64,000 nucleotides of DNA from Microtetraspora glauca. GTDB taxonomy: Bacteria > Actinomycetota > Actinomycetes > Streptomycetales > Streptomycetaceae. The position numbers were made by a program, and so were the translations under genes. Positions 7,819-15,778 of this stretch are shown piece by piece. Position 1 is the first letter of the stretch, and each line of letters starts with the position of its first letter. The notes under the pieces were generated by a model. The model was not told the origin of the DNA. It was given only the letters and a program-made list of their open reading frames with translations, and searched no databases. The stretch covers positions 62,001 to 126,000 of the forward strand of contig JOFO01000010.1 of the NCBI GenBank assembly GCA_000721275.1, given 5' to 3'.

Positions 7819-10073
7819 CCGAGCCTTCCGGGGAGACCGCGCCCGAGGCACCCGAGGACACCGCCCCCGAGGACGGCGCGCGGACCGCCGCGCCCGCGCC
7901 CGCCGAGGACACCGCGACCGCCGGGACATCGGCGGGGCCGGAGCGCCCGGAGGAGCCCGGGGAGCCGGCGGAGGCGAGCGCGACGGAGGACGAGCCGACA
8001 GGGGACGAGCCGAGGGGGGACGAGTCGGCGGAGGGTCCCGCGGCGGACCCCGCCGTCCCGGGGGACGACACCCCGGCGGACGGCGAGGGCGCGGCCGGGG
8101 ACGACGGCGCGGCGCCGGAGCTGAGCGAGGCGCAGGCGGAGCTGGCGGCCCAGCGCGAGCTGCGCGCCCGGATCGAGGCGCGGAAGGCCGAGAAGGCCGG
8201 GCCGGTGGAGAGCGGTGCCAAGCTGAGCGGGACCGCCGCCGACCTGCTCGCCGCCGTACGGGCCGTGGAGGGCGGGGCCGCGTCCGGCGGCGCCTTCTTC
8301 GCCCCGGCGCCCGAGCCGGTCCGCCCCGCGCGGCCGGCCGAGACCACCGTCCGTCCGCCCGCCCCGCCCGCGCCGGCCGCGCCGACGGCCGGGGCGCTCG
8401 CGGGGATCCGCGAGGTGCTGGCCCGGGGCGGCGCGCCCGAGGCGCTGGCCGGTCAGGTCGCCACCGCGCTCGGCGAGCAGGCCGCCGGCGCCCTCACCGA
8501 GGACCCGTGGCGGCTGCTGGCCGTCGCCGGGGTGCGGCCCGAGCAGGCCGACGGCTTCGCGCGGGCGCTGCTCGGCGGGGCCTGCGGCCCGGACGATCCG
8601 CGGCGGGCCGTCGCCCTGACCGTGTGGCTGCTCGACCGGGCCGCGCTCCAGGGCCACACCGCGCTGCCGCTGGACGAGGTACGGGCCGGACTGGCCCGGC
8701 ACGGCGTCCCGGACCCGGAGAAGGCCGTCGCGACGGCGATCACCGAGGGTGCCGTGCTGGTGTTCCAGGAGGAGGACGGCCCGGAGGACGGGGCGCCGGA
8801 GGAGACCGCGGCCGACGAGGAGGCAGGGGGCGCGCCAGAGGGCCCGTCGGAGCCGCCGCTGCTCGGCCTCGAGCGGTACGCGCTCGCCGAGGAGAGCCTG
8901 GCGGACGGTCTGGCCCGGCTGGTGCGCACCGTGACGGCCGAGGAGTGGGACGGCGAGGAGCTGGCGCGGGCCGTCGGCGCGCACGGCCTGGTGGCGCACA
9001 CCGGCGGCGAGGCCGCCCGCGCCGAGCCGCTGGCCCTGGCCGCCGCGGCCCGGGAGCGCGGGCTGCGGGTCCTGGTCACCGTGCACGACGCGGAGCGGCT
9101 CAGCGAGGAGGAGCGGGCCGCCGGGACGGCCGTGCCGCTCGCCGCGCTGCTGGCCGGGACGGCCGGGCCGGGACGGGACGAGGAGGGCGCGCTCGCCCTG
9201 GACCTGCTGGTGGTGCTGGACGCCCCGCAGCTGGACGTGGAGACGGGCGCGATGCTCGTCGAGGCGCTGCCGGACGGCTGCCGGCTGGTGCTCAGCGGCG
9301 ACCCGGCCGTGCTGGGGTCGGCCGGTCCCGGCGCGGTCCTCGCGGACGTGCTGGCGGCCCGCGTCTGCCCGCGCGTGGCCTCCCGGCGCCCCGACCCGGG
9401 GCCGATCGGCGAGCTGGTGTCGGGCGTCGGCGTCGGCGAGCTGAACCAGGTCGAGGCCCCCGGCAAGGAGGTCGTGATCGTCCCGGTGCGGGACGCCGGG
9501 GAGGCCGTGCACCGCACGGTCCAGCTGGTCGCCGAGTCGGTGCCGCGCGCCTTCGGGCTGACGCCCGAGCAGACCCGGGTGATCACCGTCGGCCACGGCG
9601 GCTCGGCGGGCACGCGCGCCCTGAACACGGCCCTGAAGCAGCGGCTGAACCCCGGCCCCGGCCGCTTCGGCGGCTTCGACCCGGGCGACCGGGTGGCGTA
9701 CGCGCCGGTGCCGGGCCGGACGGTGTCGGGCACGGTCCTGGGGGCCGACGCCGAGGGGCTGCGGCTGCGCACCGCGGACGGCGAGGTCGTCGTCCCGAAG
9801 GAGCGCGTGGAGTCGGCGCTGCGGCACGGCTGGGCGCTGACCGCGCACCAGGCGGCCGGCGGGCGCTGGCCCGCGGTGGTCGTGGTGCTGCCGGGCGACG
9901 CGGCGCCGGGCCTGAGCCGGCCGTGGGTCTACACCGCCTTCGGACGGGCCGAGCGCCATCTGTCGGTGGTGCACGGCGTGGACCAGGCGCTGCCCCGCGC
10001 GGTGGCCGAGGGTCTCGCGCCGGCGCGGACGACCCGGCTGCGCCCGCTCCTGGCCGCTCCCGGCGGGGAGTGA
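7815..10073 (+). CDS. Helix-hairpin-helix / RecD2-like protein with degenerate helicase motifs
   Basis: A 752-residue protein. Residues 1-110 are an acidic, Pro/Glu/Asp-rich disordered tail. A RecD2-type helix-hairpin-helix domain follows (roughly 190-310, with PWRLLAVAGV), then a helicase-like core. At the Walker A position (about 391-405) the chain reads VAHTGGEAARAEP with no GKT. The Walker B position reads VVLDAPQL (about 465-472), so the DE pair has become DA. Motif III-like GDPAVLGSAGPG begins at Gly495 and lacks the usual Gln. A UvrD_C_2-like end (about 673-730) has HQAAGG and YTAFGRAERHL. The fold looks retained while ATP hydrolysis is probably lost. It is coupled by GTGA to the upstream reductase. 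A DNA-binding or scaffold role is an inference. Confidence 0.8.
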   Translation: MTEPSGETAPEAPEDTAPEDGARTAAPAPAEDTATAGTSAGPERPEEPGEPAEASATEDEPTGDEPRGDESAEGPAADPAVPGDDTPADGEGAAGDDGAAPELSEAQAELAAQRELRARIEARKAEKAGPVESGAKLSGTAADLLAAVRAVEGGAASGGAFFAPAPEPVRPARPAETTVRPPAPPAPAAPTAGALAGIREVLARGGAPEALAGQVATALGEQAAGALTEDPWRLLAVAGVRPEQADGFARALLGGACGPDDPRRAVALTVWLLDRAALQGHTALPLDEVRAGLARHGVPDPEKAVATAITEGAVLVFQEEDGPEDGAPEETAADEEAGGAPEGPSEPPLLGLERYALAEESLADGLARLVRTVTAEEWDGEELARAVGAHGLVAHTGGEAARAEPLALAAAARERGLRVLVTVHDAERLSEEERAAGTAVPLAALLAGTAGPGRDEEGALALDLLVVLDAPQLDVETGAMLVEALPDGCRLVLSGDPAVLGSAGPGAVLADVLAARVCPRVASRRPDPGPIGELVSGVGVGELNQVEAPGKEVVIVPVRDAGEAVHRTVQLVAESVPRAFGLTPEQTRVITVGHGGSAGTRALNTALKQRLNPGPGRFGGFDPGDRVAYAPVPGRTVSGTVLGADAEGLRLRTADGEVVVPKERVESALRHGWALTAHQAAGGRWPAVVVVLPGDAAPGLSRPWVYTAFGRAERHLSVVHGVDQALPRAVAEGLAPARTTRLRPLLAAPGGE

Positions 10074-10090
10074 CGGCAGCCGGAAGCACG

Positions 10091-10143
10091 GGACGCCGGA
10101 GGGCCGGAACATCACGCGTGGATGTTCCGGCCCTCCGGTGTCC
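10091..10143. terminator. Strong bidirectional hairpin terminator
   Basis: A stem of about 23 bp with one G-T pair (10091-10113 with 10121-10143) closes a 7-nt loop. It lies between the convergent RecD2-like gene and the acidic 219-residue gene. Confidence 0.8.
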
Positions 10144-10154
10144 TCCCCGGCGGG

Positions 10155-10814
10155 TCAGCGGCCGGCGCCGCCGGCCTCCCGCGCCGCGACGGCCCCGTCG
10201 TCGCGGTCCTCCTCGTCGTCCTCGTCGTCGAAGACGGAGCTGATGTCGAAGCGGCACACGATCCGCTCCGGGTCGGCCTGGTCGAAGGGGGCGGCCAGCC
10301 ACTCCCCCGGTTCCGGGAGGTCGCCTTCGGCGGTGACCCAGAGCGTGGAGTCGCCCTCCTCCAGGCCGAACTCCCGGTGCCGGGAGGCGATCTCGTCGGG
10401 CTCGTACTCCCCGAAGAGGATGCCGAGCGCGGCGGCGGTGGAGCGGGGTCCGTCCTCGTCGGGGTCGAGGTCGGCGACGCGCCGGGCCTGGGCCACGAGC
10501 CGGGGCGGCTCGGCGACGGCGTAGTCGCGGCGGATCAGCACGCTGACGGCGTGCGGTTCGTCAGGTCCGGCGTACGGGGGGAGCTTGTCGTCGGCCCCGG
10601 GGATCTCGAAGGGGGTCACCTCGTCGTAGCGGTCGTAGAGGAGTTCGTCATAGGTCTCGGCGGCCGCGGCGAGGGCGTTGAACGCCTCGTACACGCCCGT
10701 GTCGTCGTCCCCCGTGCGGCGTTCGACCGCCGCGAGGTGGCGGTCCAGTGCGGTCTTGACCGCCTCTGCGGCGGCACGTACCTCGGCAGCGGTGGGCTGC
10801 GCAGCATCAGACAT
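10155..10814 (-). CDS. Conserved hypothetical acidic protein
   Basis: A 219-residue soluble, strongly acidic protein; I do not recognise a catalytic motif. It has a helical N-terminus (residues 5-60), a middle alpha/beta part, and ends in an Asp/Glu-rich tail. No cysteine cluster, signal peptide or membrane segment is present. ATG 10814 is the natural start; an upstream extension would overlap the divergent DUF5703 gene. The start codons of the two genes are only 48 bp apart, so they share a compact divergent promoter. Confidence 0.75.
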   Translation of the reverse strand: MSDAAQPTAAEVRAAAEAVKTALDRHLAAVERRTGDDDTGVYEAFNALAAAAETYDELLYDRYDEVTPFEIPGADDKLPPYAGPDEPHAVSVLIRRDYAVAEPPRLVAQARRVADLDPDEDGPRSTAAALGILFGEYEPDEIASRHREFGLEEGDSTLWVTAEGDLPEPGEWLAAPFDQADPERIVCRFDISSVFDDEDDEEDRDDGAVAAREAGGAGR

Positions 10815-10862
10815 GGGACAGACGCTATCCGTACCGGGCCGGTGCCCGCACAATAGATACCG

Positions 10863-11051
10863 ATGCCGGAATACGAATTTGTCGACGTGTACGTGCCGCG
10901 CGGTGTCTCCCGGAAGGAGACCGCGCGGCTTCTGACCGACCACGCGGAGTACGGGCACTGGGAGTTGGACCGACTCACCCTGCGCCGGGACGGCAGCCGC
11001 AGAGTGCGGCTGAAGCGGCGGATCATCCGTCAGCTCCGCGCGACCTGGTGA
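10863..11051 (+). CDS. DUF5703 family small basic protein
   Basis: A 62-residue protein (MPEYEFVDVYVPRGVSRKE...) of the Streptomyces-conserved DUF5703 family, function unknown. The N-terminal half is a beta-alpha unit and the C-terminal third is very basic (RRVRLKRRIIRQ), which suggests nucleic-acid or membrane-surface contact. An AT-rich ACAATAGATAC sequence sits immediately before the ATG and no ribosome site is visible, so the transcript may be leaderless. The gene is followed by a strong hairpin facing the long chaplin gene. Confidence 0.85.
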   Translation: MPEYEFVDVYVPRGVSRKETARLLTDHAEYGHWELDRLTLRRDGSRRVRLKRRIIRQLRATW

Positions 11052-11054
11052 GGG

Positions 11055-11094
11055 ACGCGGAAGGGGCCCCGCGTGACGCGGGGCCCCTTCGCGT
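11055..11094. terminator. GC-rich hairpin terminator between DUF5703 and the chaplin gene
   Basis: A perfect 14-bp stem (11060-11073 with 11077-11090) has a 3-nt loop and is extended by ACGC/GCGT outside a one-base bulge. The flanking genes converge on it. Confidence 0.8.
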
Positions 11095-11109
11095 TCCGGC
11101 CGGTGCGGC

Positions 11110-11973
11110 TCAGGCGCCGCGGCGGGAGCGGCGGTAGACCAGCGAGCCGGCCAGCAGCATGCCGGCGGCGGCCGGGACGATCACGCCGAGCGGCGCGGAG
11201 GACCCGGTCTCGGCGAGCTCGTCCTGCGGGGCCGGCGGCGGCGTGAGCTGCGGCCCGGGGTGGTTCGACCCGCCGTCCGAGCTCGGCGGCACCCCGGGAG
11301 TGCCGGGGGTGCCAGGAGTCCCGGGAGTCCCCGGCGTACCGGGAGTGCCGGGGGTACCGGGAGTGCCGGGCGTCCCGGGCGTACGCGGCGTGCCGGGCGT
11401 ACCCGGGGTCCCCGGCGTACCGGGGGTGCCGGGAGTACCGGGCGTGCCCGGGGTGCCGGGGGTCTCCGGCTCCTCCCCGTAGCCGCCCGGCTCCTCGCCG
11501 TACCCGCCCGGCTCCTCCTCGCCGTAGCCGGTGTCGGGGGTTCCGGTGGTGGCGCAGTCGTTGCCCGCGGCGGGGTTGCCGAGGCCGATGCCGGTGACGC
11601 TGTTGCCGCACACGTTCACCGGCACGTCGACCGGCACCACCACGGTGTTGCCGGAGGCCACGCCCGGGGAGTCGGTCGCCCCTGCCTCGCCGGACGCGCC
11701 GGAGCCCGGGGTGCCGGGGCTCGCCTGCGCGGGGATGTTCGCGCAGGAGTTGCCCATCGCCGGGTTGAGGATCCCGACGACGTTCACGGTGTTGCCGCAG
11801 GCGTTGACCGGGACGTGGACCGGGACCTGCACGGTGTTCCCGGACGCGACGCCCGGGGAGTTCGCGGCGGTGCCGTTCGCACCGGAGTCCGCCTGCGCGA
11901 TGCCGCCGCCGAGCGCGAGGACGCCGCCCGCCGCGGCGACGGTGATGATGCTCTTGCGCGTGACCTGTCGCAT
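11110..11973 (-). CDS. chpC: Long chaplin with two chaplin domains and sortase signal (ChpC type)
   Basis: A 287-residue secreted, cell-wall-anchored hydrophobic surface protein of the chaplin family, which coats aerial hyphae and spores. A signal peptide (about 1-28, ending GIAQA) precedes two chaplin domains at about 38-79 and 101-141, each with a conserved cysteine pair (C59/C77, C122/C140). Then come GGYGEE repeats, about 19 TPG units (171-227, one TPR), a Pro-rich linker, the sortase motif LAETG at 253-257, a membrane helix, and an Arg-rich tail. The TPG tract probably spans the peptidoglycan. It lies directly downstream of the short chaplin in the same direction. Assignment as chpC rather than chpA or chpB rests on remembered synteny. 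Confidence 0.9.
   Translation of the reverse strand: MRQVTRKSIITVAAAGGVLALGGGIAQADSGANGTAANSPGVASGNTVQVPVHVPVNACGNTVNVVGILNPAMGNSCANIPAQASPGTPGSGASGEAGATDSPGVASGNTVVVPVDVPVNVCGNSVTGIGLGNPAAGNDCATTGTPDTGYGEEEPGGYGEEPGGYGEEPETPGTPGTPGTPGTPGTPGTPGTPGTPRTPGTPGTPGTPGTPGTPGTPGTPGTPGTPGVPPSSDGGSNHPGPQLTPPPAPQDELAETGSSAPLGVIVPAAAGMLLAGSLVYRRSRRGA
11290..11463. repeat. 9-bp tandem repeats encoding (TPG)n
   Basis: Degenerate nonamers of the form CCGGGNGTN repeat through this stretch of the long chaplin gene. They encode about 19 Thr-Pro-Gly units with one Thr-Pro-Arg near the middle. Synonymous third bases vary, so the array is not a recent perfect expansion. Copy number is expected to differ between strains. 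Confidence 0.85.
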
Positions 11974-12057
11974 GGTTGCTTACCTGCCTTCTCGGCGATG
12001 TCGCCTGATCGGCGTGGAGTGGGGGCCACCGGGCCCGTGCCCGGGGCGGAATGGCCA

Positions 12058-12094
12058 CCGGCCCCGGAGTGCATGGCACGCACTCCGGGGCCGG
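12058..12094 (-). terminator. Hairpin downstream of the short chaplin gene
   Basis: A perfect 15-bp inverted repeat (12058-12072 with 12080-12094) has a 7-nt loop. It starts about 34 bp after the chpH stop and lies upstream of the long chaplin gene, separating the two transcripts. Confidence 0.75.
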
Positions 12095-12127
12095 ACGGCT
12101 CACGCCCTCAAGGGGCGGGGCACAACG

Positions 12128-12361
12128 TCAGGCGTTGACGCAGGTGTTGCCGAAGGCGGGGTTCAGCAGACCGATCACGGAGACCGTGTTGCCGCAGACG
12201 TTCACCGGAACGTGAACCGGGACCTGCACGACGTTGCCCGAGAGGACACCGGGGGAGCCGATGGCCGCACCCTGGGCACCCGCGTCGGCGACGGCCATGC
12301 CCGCGCCCGCGAGAACCAGACCGCCGGTGGCAGCCGCAGCAGCGACGACCTTCTTGATCAT
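12128..12361 (-). CDS. chpH: Short chaplin, ChpH type
   Basis: A 77-residue secreted protein that self-assembles into amyloid-like films at the air-water interface and lowers surface tension for aerial growth. A signal peptide of about 26 residues ends at AVA-D. One chaplin domain follows, with [20 protein letters not shown], a second cysteine near the C-terminus, and the GLLNPAFGN motif. ATG 12361 is preceded by an excellent AGGAGG site. It is a separate transcript from the long chaplin (hairpin between) and has a structured leader upstream. Length and sequence fit ChpH better than ChpE. Confidence 0.92.
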   Translation of the reverse strand: MIKKVVAAAAATGGLVLAGAGMAVADAGAQGAAIGSPGVLSGNVVQVPVHVPVNVCGNTVSVIGLLNPAFGNTCVNA

Positions 12362-12380
12362 TATTCCTCCTAGTTGACAA

Positions 12381-12403
12381 TGCGGCCCCAGCCGCGGACC
12401 GCA
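12381..12403 (-). other. Small hairpin in the chpH 5' leader
   Basis: TGCGGTC and GGCCGCA (minus strand) pair as a 7-bp stem with one G-U, ending close to the AGGAGG site. It could modulate ribosome access or mRNA stability. Confidence 0.35.
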
Positions 12404-12427
12404 TCACCTGTAACGAGGGGGAAGGTT

Positions 12428-12444
12428 GGGGGCTACGAGCCCCC
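12428..12444 (-). terminator. Short GC hairpin downstream of the M20 peptidase gene
   Basis: A 7-bp stem with a 3-nt loop lies 65 bp past the peptidase stop and upstream of chpH. Confidence 0.45.
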
Positions 12445-12508
12445 GGGTGCATTCACTCTTTCCGGGCAAACCCAAACAGACGGCCGAATTCGGGAGGCCG
12501 GCGGCCGG

Positions 12509-13834
12509 TCAGCAGGCGTCGAGGAAGCGGTCCAGGACGCGCACGCCGAACTTCAGGCCGTCGACGGGCACCCGCTCGTCCACGCCGTGGAACATGCCGG
12601 CGAAGTCCAGCTCCGGCGGCAGCTGGAGCGGGGCGAAGCCGAAGCAGCGGATGCCGAGGTCGTCGAAGGACTTGGCGTCGGTGCCGCCGGAGAGCATGTA
12701 CGGGACGGCGCGGGCGATCGGGTCCTCGGCGCGCAGGGCGAGCTGCATGGCGTCGACGAGGGCGCCGTCGAAGCTGGTCTCCAGGGCCTTGTCGCCGTGC
12801 ACGTCCTCGCGCTTGACCCGGGGGCCGAGGATGCGGTCGAGGTCGGCCAGGAACTCCTCCTCGTAGCCGGGCAGGAAGCGCCCGTCGACGTGGGCGGTGG
12901 CCTGGCCGGGGATGACGTTCACCTTGTAGCCGGCGCCGAGCATGGTGGGGGCGGCGGAGTTGCGCAGGGTGGCGCCGACCATCTTGGCGATGCCGCCGAG
13001 CTTGGCCAGGGTGGCGTCCATGTCCTCGGGGTCGAGCGGGGTGCCGAGCGCGTCGGACAGCTCGTCGAGGAAGCTGCGGACGGTCTTGGTGACGCGGACC
13101 GGCCACTGGTGGCGGCCGAGCCGGCCGACGGCCTCGCACAGCTCGGTGATGGCGTTGTCGGAGTTGGTCATGGAGCCGTGGCCCGCCGTGCCCTCGACGG
13201 TGAGCCGCATCCAGTGCATGCCCTTCTGGGCGGTCTCCACCAGATAGAGCCGCAGGTTCTCGTTGACCGTGAACGAGAAGCCGCCGACCTCGCCGATCGC
13301 CTCGGTGACGCCGTCGAAGAGGTCGCGGTGGTGGTCGACCAGGTGCCGGGCGCCGTACGTGCCGCCGGCCTCCTCGTCGGCGAGGAAGGCGAGGACGACG
13401 TCGCGCGGGGGCTTGCGGCCGCTGCGCAGCCGGTCGCGGACGACCGCGAGGGTCATCGCGTCCATGTCCTTCATGTCGACGGCGCCGCGGCCCCAGACGC
13501 AGCCGTCCGCGACCTCGCCGGAGAAGGGGTGGTGGGTCCAGTCCTCGGCGTTGGCCGGGACGACGTCGGTGTGGCCGTGGATGAGCAGCGCGGGCCGGGA
13601 CGGGTCCTCGCCCTCGATGCGGGCGACGGTGGAGGCACGCCCCCGGTGCGACTCGATGATCTTCGGCTCCAGGCCGACCTCGGCGAGCTTCTCGGCGACG
13701 TACTCCGCGGCGGCCCGTTCGCCGGGGCCTGAGTGGTCGCCGTAGTTGCTGGTGTCGATGCGGATGAGGTCCCGGCAGAGGTCGACGACCTCGTCCTCAC
13801 CCGAGACGGTCCGGCCGGTGTTCGACTCGCTCAC
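12509..13834 (-). CDS. M20/M25/M40 family zinc metallopeptidase
   Basis: A 441-residue cytosolic amidohydrolase/dipeptidase of the M20 family. The dinuclear zinc site is visible: His88-x-Asp90 in HGHTDVV, bridging Asp120 in GAVDMKD, and the catalytic Glu-Glu at 154-155 in ADEEAGG. A lid/dimerisation domain follows at about 200-320. Substrates of close relatives include N-acyl amino acids and dipeptides; the specific one is unknown. The GTG at 13834 is preceded by GGGAGGAAG; a longer reading to 14014 is low-complexity. It is divergent from tRNA-Leu, with 241 bp between them in which I see no other gene. Confidence 0.9.
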   Translation of the reverse strand: MSESNTGRTVSGEDEVVDLCRDLIRIDTSNYGDHSGPGERAAAEYVAEKLAEVGLEPKIIESHRGRASTVARIEGEDPSRPALLIHGHTDVVPANAEDWTHHPFSGEVADGCVWGRGAVDMKDMDAMTLAVVRDRLRSGRKPPRDVVLAFLADEEAGGTYGARHLVDHHRDLFDGVTEAIGEVGGFSFTVNENLRLYLVETAQKGMHWMRLTVEGTAGHGSMTNSDNAITELCEAVGRLGRHQWPVRVTKTVRSFLDELSDALGTPLDPEDMDATLAKLGGIAKMVGATLRNSAAPTMLGAGYKVNVIPGQATAHVDGRFLPGYEEEFLADLDRILGPRVKREDVHGDKALETSFDGALVDAMQLALRAEDPIARAVPYMLSGGTDAKSFDDLGIRCFGFAPLQLPPELDFAGMFHGVDERVPVDGLKFGVRVLDRFLDAC

Positions 13835-14075
13835 GCTGCTTCCTCCCACGACGTGCCCCACTGCCTGCTGGTGGTCGCCCCCATCCTCCCGCGCCCCCGC
13901 CCCGGCGGCGCAAGGGCGTCCACCGGCCGACACACCGCCGACACATGCCGAGACGGCGTGCCGGACGGGGCGGGCGGGGCCCCCGGGGCGGGTGCGGGGG
14001 TGGTGATCGGCCACCCCGAATGTTTGCTATGGTTTTCCTCGTCGGAACGGCCCAGCGCCGCGAGACACACACCCT

Positions 14076-14163
14076 GTCCGGGTGGCGGAATGGCAGACGC
14101 GCTAGCTTGAGGTGCTAGTGCCCTTTATCGGGCGTGGGGGTTCAAGTCCCCCCTCGGACACCA
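14076..14163 (+). tRNA. leuT: tRNA-Leu (anticodon GAG), CCA encoded
   Basis: A full cloverleaf with a class II variable arm. The acceptor stem GTCCGGG pairs with CTCGGAC (one G-T). The anticodon stem CTAGC/GCTAG encloses loop TTGAGGT with anticodon GAG at 14109-14111. A long variable arm (around GCCCTTTATCGGGC) and T-arm GGGGGTTCAAGTCCCCC follow. CCA is encoded at 14161-14163. It reads CTC and CTT leucine codons. The allele symbol is only a convention. No integrase or attachment duplication is seen beside it. Confidence 0.96.
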
Positions 14164-14167
14164 GCAG

Positions 14168-14202
14168 GAAAGTCCCGGTCGAGTCTCTCGGCCGGGACTT
14201 TC
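14168..14202 (+). terminator. Hairpin terminator downstream of tRNA-Leu
   Basis: A 16-bp stem with one G-T pair and a 3-nt loop follows the CCA end by 4 bp. Confidence 0.75.
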
Positions 14203-14235
14203 GCGTATCCCGGACGCAGAGGACGTGACTGAGCG

Positions 14236-15162
14236 GTGCGGAGGAAGAGGGTGCCGGCCGCGCCGCTGCCGCAGCGGGACGGGATCGATCCGGTGCGGGT
14301 GCGGCTCCCGGAGGATCCGGAGGGCGCCTGGCCGACCGTGGGGGCGTATCTGCTCGGGCGGTACGGGGCGGCGGTCGGCGCGGAGCGGATCGGCGCGATG
14401 CTGGACGCGGGGCGGTTCGTGGGGGCCGACGGGCGGGCGGCGGCGGGCTCGGAGCCGTACGAGCCGGGGCGGTGGCTGTGGTTCCACCGGGACCTGGTGC
14501 CCGAGGAGCGGGTGCCGTTCGAGATCGGGGTGGTCCACCGGGACGAGCGGATCGTGGTCGCGGACAAACCGCACTTCCTGGCGACGACCCCGCGCGGGCG
14601 GCACGTGACCGAGACGGCGATGGCGCGGCTGCGGGCCGGGCTGGGACTGCCGGCGCTCCAGCCGGCGCACCGGCTGGACCGGCTGACGGCCGGGCTGGTG
14701 CTGTTCGTGGTGCGGCCGGAGGACCGGGGGGCGTACCAGCTGCTCTTCAAGGAGCGGCGGGTGCGCAAGGAGTACGAGGCGGTGGCGGCGTACGACCCGG
14801 GGGTGGCGCTGCCGGTGACGGTGCGGAGCCGGATCGAGAAGGAGCGGGGAGTGCCGGCCGCCCGGGAGGTGCCGGGCGAGCCGAACGCGGTGAGCCGGAT
14901 CGAGCTGGTGGCGCACGGGGGCGGGCTCGGGCGGTACCGGCTGCTGCCGGAGACCGGGAAGACGCATCAGCTGCGGGTGCACATGAACGCGCTGGGGCTG
15001 CCGATCCTGGACGATCCGCTGTATCCGGTGGTGCGTGAGGACGGGCCGGAGGACTACCGGCGCCCGCTGCGGCTGCTGGCGCGGGCGCTGGAGTTCACCG
15101 ACCCGGTCACGGGCGAGGAGAGGCGGTTCGTCAGCCGCCTCTCGCTCAGTGGCCCCGCCTGA
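14236..15162 (+). CDS. RluA-family pseudouridine synthase
   Basis: A 308-residue enzyme of the RluA/RluC/RluD class that isomerises uridine to pseudouridine in RNA. The catalytic motif HRLDRLT is at 145-151 with nucleophile Asp148. Supporting motifs are the RNA-binding KTHQLRVH region and a C-terminal PLYP segment. There is no S4 domain. The target, rRNA or tRNA, cannot be told from sequence. The GTG at 14236 starts 74 bp after tRNA-Leu. The 3' end overlaps the convergent MBL gene by 17 bp, so the two transcripts are antisense at their ends. Confidence 0.88.
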   Translation: MRRKRVPAAPLPQRDGIDPVRVRLPEDPEGAWPTVGAYLLGRYGAAVGAERIGAMLDAGRFVGADGRAAAGSEPYEPGRWLWFHRDLVPEERVPFEIGVVHRDERIVVADKPHFLATTPRGRHVTETAMARLRAGLGLPALQPAHRLDRLTAGLVLFVVRPEDRGAYQLLFKERRVRKEYEAVAAYDPGVALPVTVRSRIEKERGVPAAREVPGEPNAVSRIELVAHGGGLGRYRLLPETGKTHQLRVHMNALGLPILDDPLYPVVREDGPEDYRRPLRLLARALEFTDPVTGEERRFVSRLSLSGPA

Positions 15163-15778
15163 TCCACTCCTCCAGGTGCGGGGCCTCGGCGCCGATGGTG
15201 GTGGAGTCGCCGTGGCCGGTGCGGACGACCGTCTCCGGCGGGAGGGTCAGGAGCTTCTCCCGGATCGAGCCGACGATGGTGGGGAAGTCCGAGAAGGACC
15301 GGCCGGTGGCGCCGGGGCCGCCCTGGAAGAGGGTGTCCCCGGTGAAGACCGTGCCCAGGTCCCGGGCGTACAGGCAGACCGCTCCGGGGGCGTGACCGGG
15401 GGTGTGGAGGACCCTCAGGTCGGTGCCGGCGATGGTGAGGACCTGCCCGTCGGCGAGGTCGCCGTCGGGGGTGTGGTCGGGGTGGGTGAGCTTCCACAGC
15501 GGCTGGTCGGCGGGGTGGAGCAGGACGCGGGCGCCGGTGGCGGCGGCGAGCGCGGGGGCGGCGCCGACGTGGTCGTCGTGGGCGTGGGTGCAGACGATGG
15601 CACGCAGGGTGCGGCCGTCGAGGGCGGCGAGGATGGCCGCGGGGTCGTGGGCGGCGTCGATGACGATCGCCTCGGTGTCGTCGCCGACGATCCAGACGTT
15701 GTTGTCGACGTCCCAGGTGCCGCCGTCGAGGCTGAAGGTGCCGGAGGTGACCAGGTGGTCGACGCGGGCGGTCATCAC
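15146..15778 (-). CDS. MBL-fold hydrolase, candidate S-formylmycothiol hydrolase
   Basis: A 210-residue metallo-beta-lactamase-fold enzyme of the glyoxalase II type. The dinuclear metal motif THAHDDH is at 64-70, and further ligands lie in TPGHAPG and FTGDTLF. It begins at GTG 15778 or the ATG three bases later, overlapping the stop of mscR, so the two are translationally coupled. Because MscR makes S-formylmycothiol from formaldehyde, hydrolysis of that thioester to formate is the natural inference; this is context-based. The 3' end overlaps the convergent RluA gene. Confidence 0.85.
   Translation of the reverse strand: MMTARVDHLVTSGTFSLDGGTWDVDNNVWIVGDDTEAIVIDAAHDPAAILAALDGRTLRAIVCTHAHDDHVGAAPALAAATGARVLLHPADQPLWKLTHPDHTPDGDLADGQVLTIAGTDLRVLHTPGHAPGAVCLYARDLGTVFTGDTLFQGGPGATGRSFSDFPTIVGSIREKLLTLPPETVVRTGHGDSTTIGAEAPHLEEWIRRGH

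Noticed and set aside
11290..11463. Regular short repeats resembling a CRISPR array
   Set aside because: The units are 9 bp with no spacers and encode Thr-Pro-Gly in frame within a chaplin.
14076..14202. tRNA gene as a possible integration site for a mobile element
   Set aside because: No integrase, no duplicated tRNA 3' end and no atypical composition nearby; flanking genes are core streptomycete genes.
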